Shown here piece after piece: positions 41,304 to 50,300 of a stretch of 64,000 nt of DNA. Both the position numbers and the translations under genes were made by a program. The stretch is from Closterium sp. Naga37s-1 (lineage: Eukaryota > Streptophyta > Zygnematophyceae > Desmidiales > Closteriaceae). The stretch is taken from the NCBI GenBank assembly GCA_947471745.1, contig CANJKZ010000008.1, positions 2,582,001 through 2,646,000 of the forward strand. The letters run 5' to 3'. Within the stretch, counting starts at the first letter, position 1. Every line of letters begins with the position of its first letter. A model generated the notes under the pieces. The model did no database searches. It was given only the letters and a program-made list of their open reading frames with translations, and had not been told where the DNA came from.

Positions 41304-44300
41304 GCACGCGATGAGAGACATTTCGGGGTACCGGAAAGAACACATGTTTAAAATAAAATAAAAGCGAGGCCCCACAGTGGACCACATGTTGTAAACATAA
41401 CTCATTGGCTGCTTACAATTTACTGGACGGCTAACAGCAAACTGGGCAGCTTACAATGAAGCGGTGAAGGAAGGTGGGGCGGGTCTGGCCGATGCTGTGC
41501 ACGCGGTTGGCAGCCTGCCTGTCTTGAGTCGACTCAAAACACGACTTACAATGAAGCGGTGAACGAAGGTCTGTCGGGTCTGCCCAATGCGGTGCACGCG
41601 GTTGGCAGCCTGTGCCTCAGCGGCCGCATTGAGCCCCGGCTCCACAAACACCACATGCTGTGCCTTCACCACGTTCAGCCCGTTGCCCCCCACCGCCGTC
41701 ACCAGCAGCAGCACTCGGCACTCTGCACTCCCACCCACTCCACTGCCAGTAGCCGATAGGGCTGGTGGGCGAATAGATGATGTGAAGCGCTCCAGTGCAG
41801 ACGGCACTTCCCTGGTGGGAGGGGCATGAGAAGGCAAGATGGCAAAGGGTGAATTTCATGTTTGGATTTGAAGACGAGAGGGGAACAGGAAGAGAAGCGC
41901 TGATGGCAGGTAAAGGAATCTGACACTTGAAATTCAATTGGTCGGCAGGAATGCCCCAAGGAACTGGTGGAACCAATTTGACGCAGTAGAAGGGTAATCT
42001 TCAAGGAAGCAATCAAATGCAAGTGAGTGCTATGGAAGGAGGAAATAGGGGGAGTGTAGTGAAGAATAGGACTGAGATGAAGGTAGAGGGAGCAAAGGGT
42101 GTGGTAGGAAAGACTGAGAGCACGTGTGAGAGATGGACGAAGGAAACACACCGAGGTTTGAAGGCGGAGGCGGTGGGGACGCCGTTGGCATGCAGGCAAT
42201 GGGCGATGAGGACTAGCATGTCCTTCCACGCACTGAACACTATGATTCTGGCTGACGCGTCCGAGTGCAAGATATGTAACACTCGGCGCGTTACCGCGTC
42301 CAGCTGCAGAGATGAACGCGGGGTATGTGGGGATAAGTGGAAAGGAAAGAAAGATGACAGGACGGATGAAAACAAGAGATACATAGGAGAAGCTTTCAGA
42401 GGGTTTGACATAAGGGCATACCTTTGTTCCATAGTCCGTGCAGAGACTCATCTCTTTCTCGTACATCTGCACCTTATCCGGCACCATCTCCTCCTCGCCC
42501 TCCCTCGCTGCAGCACCCTTACCCAGCCACGGATTTGCATCCACGGCAGCAGCAGCAGCAGTAGCACTAGCAGCAGGGGACCTGGAAAAGGCTGCGCGAT
42601 TTTTGCGGGAGCTGTCCTCCACGTCTCGTATCTCCGATGCTAGTGCCTCCCTGCGGCACATGGGGCACTGGACTCGCGGCTCCCTGCTGCTGCCAGCAAC
42701 ACTGCCCGTGATGTTGCTAGTTGTAGCGCGCACTGAAGAGGCCCTCACCACCAGAAGTTGTGTGCCTGCAGAGGTGACTCGGTGAGATGGCATGGTAAGG
42801 GATGATACAGTGAGATGACACGGTGGGAGATGATGCAGTGAGATGACATGGTGGGAGATAATGCAGTGAGATGACATGGTGGGAGATAATGCAGTGAGAT
42901 GACATGGTGGGAGATAATGCAGTGAGATGACATGGTGGGAGATGATGCAGTGAGATGACATGGTGGAAGATGATGCAGTGAGATGACATGGTGGGAGATG
43001 ATGCAGTGAGATGACATGGTGGGAGATGATGCAGTGAGATGACATGGTGGGAGATGATGCTGTGAGATGACATGGTGGGAGATAATGCAGTGAGATTACA
43101 AGGTACATGGCAACCAAGGCTTTTGAGTCGACTCAAAAGTCATCTCACTACAAGGTACATGGCAACCAAGGCTTTTGAGTCGACTCAAAAGTCATCTCAC
43201 TACAAGGTACATGGCAACCAAGGCTTTTGAGTCGACTCAAAAGTCATCTCACTACAAGGTACATGGCAACCAAGGCTTTTGAGTCGACTCAAAAGTCATC
43301 TCACTATAAGGTACATGGCAACCAAGGCTCAGGCAATAAGGGTTTCAAGAATTGCTCACAAAAACTTCACAAATTGTGGAAAAAAACAGACACGTAGAAA
43401 AATGCATCAAACAGAGCACATTCATACAAGAACTATTTCTTTCCAACAAATGAATAAGCATTCCCTTACATGCTGCAGGTCACTCACAGTCGCGGCACAG
43501 CACATGGAAGCATGGGAAGACTGAAAACTTGTTCGTCAAGAGCTCACTGCACACCACACACATCTCCTCTTCTCCTTCCCTTTCTTCCATCCCACTCTCC
43601 CCAGACCCTCCCTCTTCCTTCCCTTCCCCAATCCCATCAGCCACACGCTTCCCCTTCTCCGCCCTCCTCTCTTCCAACAGCAACCGCAGGAACCTCAGCC
43701 TCCCCCGGGTATCCTCAAGCTGAGCCTTCGCTGCCAGCCTGTCCTTTATGAGCCGTGTGTTCAGATCTGTCAGCTTGCGTGCCACGTTCACTGGTGTGCT
43801 GGCAGCTTGCGGGTTGTCCACGTGGCGCAAGGGCCAGGCTCGATTGGTGGTGGTTTGCATCCTGTGCAATGCACGAAGCACAGCCCGCTGGGCCTTGGCC
43901 CAAGCTCGGGCCAACCGGACCTCGTTCTGCATTGTCTGGCGGATGTGAGAGGATTGATGGTGGCAAGGGGCGGTGGGTAGAGGGAGTGCGACAGCACATG
44001 TAGCCAGGCAGAGAAGAATTATGATTATAAGGGATATAGAATATAGATTATGATAGGGTTTGTAGAGATTGGACGACAATAGGGGATGTTGAGAAAGGAG
44101 GATGTTAGGGGTTGTCGTGAATGAACAGAAAGATGGGGTGCGAAAGTGGAAGGTGGTAGATGAAACAAACAAGCAAGTAAACAACTCATGCCATAATGTC
44201 GCAAATAAACAAACAGCATTAAAATCATGCGAAAGGATAACATGAAGCATCACGGCGTATCTTCAAACCACCTTCAAAGCTTCCAGAGTGTGGAATGCTG

Positions 44301-47300
44301 CCGCTTCCAGAACGCCCCGGTCCTCATCTCCAATGATGCCATCAGGCAGTGACGCAAGCACCCATGGCAGCATAGCCAAACACCTCACGGTGTCTGCTCG
44401 TTTCCACTCCACCGAACCTCCTCGCTCCCCTTCCTCCCCTACCCCTCCCTTTCCCCCTCTCTTGCTGCCCCTGATGCCCCTCCCCTTTGTGTCCTGCCGC
44501 CCTGCTGCTGTGGCTCGATCCACTGGTGTGCAGCGCACTTGCAGTGTCGATTGGGAGGTGCCAATGGGGCCGTGAGAGGGAGCAGGAGGGGCGGTGAAGG
44601 TAGGGTGGAGAGGGCGAGTGGGATGGGAGGAGGAGGCGAGGAATGGAGGGGCTGATGAGAGTTGTAGCTGGATAAGACAGCGCCCGTAACGCTGGCAGTG
44701 TTGGATGGGATGGTGGGACGGCAGGGAGAGATGTAAAGAGGGGTATGTAGGGATCGTGGGACGGCATGAAAGGTGGAGAATCGGAGACATATGAGGGAGA
44801 AGCCCAATGAGAGTGGAGAAGGAGGGTTGCAGAAGAGAAGAGCATCATGGCAGCAGAGCAGCATGAGAAGCGTATGTTTTTTGAGAATTCTAGAAAAACA
44901 TGGGCTTGAGCGAGGAAGGCGTGAAGGAAAGAAACAAAATACTACCCAGCTCATTCTGGAAGAAAGAAAGAAGGATGTGGGGAGCTTTAGGGCGTGTGTG
45001 ATTCTAATTCGAGTTCGTAAATGGGTTCGAACTTATGGTGGTAACCAGTTTCGTGAATCTTCGTGAATTCTTTCGCCGAAGCTGGGTTCAAACTGCTTCT
45101 CACCAAACTCGAACCCCCCAAAGTGAACTCGACTCGAAAATATGATCAAACGTGGTTTTGCACATTGAAGTGAACCTGTGTGGTTTCAGGCACGTACGAG
45201 GAGTGCGCGAAACTCGCAAAACGTTCGTGCACCAATAGATGCACGACCGAAACCAGAAGCATACACATTCTATCAAAGCCCACCACGTGGAATATGTCGT
45301 GGCACGATGACGTGCCGCTTCTGCGTTTGACCAGGGGGTGACGATGAGGTGGAGGTCTAGAGAGCAATTTTGGCAATCGCGATTCGTTGACGTGTCGCGC
45401 TGTCAAGATGCCGATACTTGGTAACCTACACATCCTAGTCGCGGTTCGGTTCTCCCCCTACAAGCTCGAACTTGCAAATTCGCACTTGCGCGTGTGATTG
45501 TGAGTTCTTGACTTTTGACACCGGCGGTTCGAACCTTGCAAGCACTCAAAATCGAGTCAGGCTCGCTTGGTGTTCACTTGCTACAATCGAGTCAAAAACA
45601 TAAACTTAAGGTAAAAACTGGATTCACACACGCCCTTAATTAACCTCCCTCCTCCCTGCGCCTCCACCTGTATCTCTGTGCCTGACCGATTGCACACCCA
45701 TCCATCTCACCTCAAACACGTCCTGCGCCTGACAATGTATGCAGACCTCAGTGCCTCCTCCCCCATCTGCTCCCCTCTCACCACCACCTCCACCAGCCAA
45801 AATACCCTCAGCCCCGCCCTCCTCATCCCTTCCATCCTCGGCCTCGCAATCCTCGGCCCCACCCTCCTCTTGCCCAGCACTGCAACGCGCACACGAGCCT
45901 GCCTGCGCCACCAGACTGCCTCCCAGGGCCTCCCCTTCCACCCTGCTGCCCGCCTCCACCACTCGCTGCAGCGCTTGTTGCCTGCCTCTCATCAGCCCGG
46001 CCACTTGCACTCCAAGCGCAACAAGCAGGCCGCGCAGCGTGGGGAAGCTGAAAAGAAGATGGCAGGAAAGGAAGGGGCGGATCATGGGGTACAGTGAGGA
46101 CTACCGAGGGAGGTGTAGGAAAGAGCCTTGTGCACTGCAAGAGCACGATTCCAGCAAAGCAGTCATCTTCGCCTTGTCAAACAATCTTTCGGACGTCACC
46201 AAAAAGCACCGATGCTCACATGACAGTGCAGAGGAACTGGAGTCCACATGACAGGGAGGACTTGAGAGCAAGACGCACCTGCGAGTGAGACGCACCTGCG
46301 AGTGAGACGCATTTGAGAGCAAGGCGCACCTGAGAGCAAGGCGCACCTGAGAGCAAGGCGCACCTGAGAGCAAGGAGCACCTGAGAGCAAGGCGCACCTG
46401 AGAGCAAGGCGCACTTGAGAGCAAGGCGCACCTGAGAGCAAGGCTGGCCATGCTTCTCGTCTCTAGCCTGCTGCAGTTATCATCATCTAGTAGCGTGCGC
46501 TCCAAGTGAGAGATGATGCTGCCTGTGCGGATTAAAGGTGCAGAAGACTGCAGCGCCGCAAGGAGAGTGTGCCATGAACGCAAGGTGGAGGTGGAGAGGA
46601 GAGCTGTTGCCCCATGGGCTTCCACCTGCAAGTGCGGGATGTAGAGTGTGTGTGCCACGCACATACAGAGGCATACAAGTGGCATGAGGGTTCAGAGTCT
46701 GACGTACGGACATGCATGCAAGTGACAGAGATGAGACTAACGGCCCTTTTGGCATGGACGTAACGACACCCTATGCGACTGGCAAGTAGGCCCACAGACT
46801 CTCACGGTCGCACCACCACACACACTCCTCCACATGACTCGCCTGTGAGTGCACATCCTCGAAGGCCTTCTGGGCAGCAGCAGCGCGCGCCCTGTAAGGA
46901 GCCACATACCTCCCCATCACCTCCTCCATCTCCCCTTCCAGCCTCTCCTCCCTCGCTGTCCGACCGAAAACCGCACCTGCTCCATTGCCACCTGACTCAA
47001 CCGAACTGCACCCCATCTTGCTCCGCGCTCCACCACAGTGCCCGTGGCTTCCCCCCTTGGCGGAGTGCAGCAGGGCGAGCAGCGAGTGCGGGTTGTGCAG
47101 CACGTGCAGGCGCTGCAGGAGGGCGTTGCGCTGGCGAGCGCGGTGAGGAGCGGAGAGAGACACACTCGCTCCACCTGCGCCGCCCTCATTTCCGTCTTCA
47201 TCGCCATCCCCGTCGCCATTCACTTCCCGCGCTTCATCCTCATTCCCATCCAAGACTCGCAACGCATCGCGGTAAAACCCCACTGCCTGCTCTGCCCCGG

Positions 47301-50300
47301 GCCCCCACTGGTTGATGTTCTCGAGAGAGTGGTGGGGAGAAGCAGCGGATGGGGGCGAGGAGGAGGCGCGGAGGGCGAGGGTGGGGGCGTGGATGGCGTG
47401 GAGGGCAGCGAGGCCGTTGAGGGCGGAGATGAGAAGGCGCTGCGCTTCCTCCGCCTCTACATGTGCCTTCTCCAACAGCACCTGGGGACATGCGCGTGAT
47501 GCCACACCCATGCATTCAAAAGAGAAGCCAAGGAACAAGATTCTGTGTAAATTACAAAGAACATTGTCGCCATATCAAGAGGCAGTCTTCAAATAAGGAT
47601 GAGAACTGGTTAAGTTGCTGTGAGTAGGTTCACGGATAATGGGTGGGACACCAAAGGAAGCACAAGGGACTGGACCGGATAAGCCAGCAATCCATTTCAC
47701 CGACTCACATGCCTCAAACTCCCTCACCTTTCTAAAACGCTCACAAACCTCGCAGCCTCACCCAACTTGCTTGACAATCCACATGCCTGCTTCTCAGCAG
47801 CACACACACCTGCCGCACTTCATCCATGTGCATGGGACACACCTGCCGCAATTCATCCATGTGCATGGGACACACCTGCCGCACTTCATCCATGTGCATG
47901 GGACACACCTGCCGCACTTCATCCATGTGCATGGGACACACCTGCCGCACTTCATCCATGTGCATGGGACACACCTGCCGCACTTCATCCATGTGCATGG
48001 GACACACCTGCCGCACTTCATCCATGTGCATGGGACACACCTGCCACACTTCATCCATGTGCATGGGTCGCTCAGAGTTTAAACGCCGTAGCCCGCCCGA
48101 GCCAACCTGAGGGTGGCAGCACGCCTGGCGCAGCAGCAGCAGCGATGCTAGGAAACTGTTGAGGTCAGCACGACATGCACTCGACAGCAGCAACGACCGC
48201 AGCGACTGTGACTGCTGCCTCTGCCGCTCCCCTCCCTGCTCCTCCTCCTCATCCCCGTCCCCACCTCCGCCCTGTCCTGTTCCTGCTCTCTCTCCCCCTC
48301 GCTCCCCTAGCCTGAGGACGTGTTTTGCACGCTGGGCGCACTTGGCGTGCTGCTGGCGGTAGAAGTGCGCCTCGATGGCGCTGAACTGCAGTACTGTCAG
48401 CAGCTGCCGCTGAGGTGGCAGCGCCAGCTCGTCTGCCAGGTCAGCCTTGTTATGGCGCCACATCAGCTGCGACATGAGGGCCAGGAGGGACTGCCATGCT
48501 GGCATGCATCCATTCTGCCATGGCGTTAGGAGGGGCGGGTTGCAGGGGTGGGAAACGAGGAGAAACCGATTGGAGGCACACGAGTTTGAGTGGGTATGAT
48601 GGGGCAGGGAGGAGGAAATAGTGGCAGCACACCAAACAGATGAGTTGCATATCTTGGGCCAATTGTAATAGATCGGAGCAAAGTCCAGGCGAGAATTCCA
48701 GAATATCACATTCACAGAAGTGAGCGAGCCAGTAGCTGCGCAGATGACACAGTGAGAGTGGTACAGGACTGAGGCCACATTGACCAAGTGCCAATTGCAT
48801 TGCATCATGAACTTTAACCTGTGACACTGCACGGCCAGTACCCATGAGAGCCACACCAATTTCCAGCCCGAGTCCCACACCCCAGCAGGCTCACCTCAAT
48901 AGGTTTCTCGAAATAATCGCACCACCACTGCGGCTCGTCAAACGGCGAGGCTCGGAGGAACCGAAGCAAGCTCTGCAGGTCTGGGAGGCCTTTCTGAACG
49001 GGAGTGCCCGACACGCACCACCGGTTCTGCGCTGACAGGCGGGCCGCCATGACTGCTGCTCTGGAGGTTCCCCCCTCCACCAGCTGCGCCTCGTCCAGAC
49101 ACACCCGCCACCAGTGCAGGAGCGTGAGGGGCGTGGGGCGGGCCTCGTACCTGGGGGACAGTGTAGCAAGGTGCGGCCATGAGATGTGCATTTTGGTATC
49201 AGCACGGCGAGTCAGGCACGCATGGGGAGCTTCTGGTAGCTAAGAACAATAAAACAATATTGCTGACACGCAGAGCAGGTATGAAAAAGGAAGTAGGTTG
49301 ACATGGCAGTAGCGCCAATCCCTTCCTCTCTTGGCTTTGCTGTTGGCCATGCCTGTTGTCACCTACCAGCTAAAATCAAGGCACCCTTACGCCCAGCATC
49401 CAGAGCTCTCCGTGCTACTACCTTCTTCCGTCTTCTCATGCGTTTCCTCTCACCTCTTCTTATGCCGCAACACTCGTGTCGGCCCATCGTGCCAGATGTC
49501 GCCACTAAGTGTTTCATATGACACCAGCACGATGTCAGCAGCTGCGAGATCAAGAGGAGTGACATCATCCACCTCCTCCCACTCCTCGCTGCACTCCACA
49601 TCCAGCCTCTCCCTTTCCCCCCAATCCACCTGCCTCTTCCCCTTTCCACCCCCTCCTCGCCCTCCCTTACGCCCGTCTCCCACCTTACCACCCCGCCTTC
49701 CACGAAAGGCCCTGTCTATCCCCTCATCACCCGAGGAGGCAGGTGAGGAAATGCTGAGAGGTGAGTCGGGGGGGAAGGTGAGAGGCGAGGCTGGGGAGGG
49801 GCGGAAGGCGAGGCGCAGTGCAGGGCTGTTGACGCCCTGATACACGAGCACACTCACTGTGCCTGCCCGGGTGTGGCTGGCAGATGGGGAGATGGGGGTT
49901 GAGAGGGGGAACGGGGTGCAGGGGGGAGGTTGGAATAAGTGGAACGACGGACTAAGTGACAGGGAACTGAACCAGTGCGGTAGCCCCTCAACAAGCCTGG
50001 CTGGCCTGTTCCTCAAACAGCCAACCTTTGAGGAACCTTTGGGAGAAATGTTTTAGCGCAGGGAAGAAAGTACCAATGTTGGATGGAAAACGCTTGATTT
50101 GGCAACAGGCCGCAGGGAAGAACAATATCCAAAGTGGGGCTGGCCGAATCGAAATCAAGGTAGCAAAGGCAGCTGCATAACAAAGAAGGTGCCAATGGCC
50201 CATGGCTTGCCCTCCACATACCGCACGATCTCGTCCCGCCACTGAGGAAGAATGGCCGCCGGACACACGATGAGTGTGCTCCCACACGGCGTCAGCATAC

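Noticed and set aside
44877-44903. TTTTTTGAGAATTCTAGAAAAAC, another near-palindrome similar to the recurring one
   Set aside because: The right arm does not match (CTAG instead of CTC), and I found no duplicated flanks, so I did not count it.
47811-48069. CRISPR-like appearance of regular repeats (also 43100-43320)
   Set aside because: Units are contiguous or have identical spacers, lie in a eukaryotic gene, and there are no cas genes.
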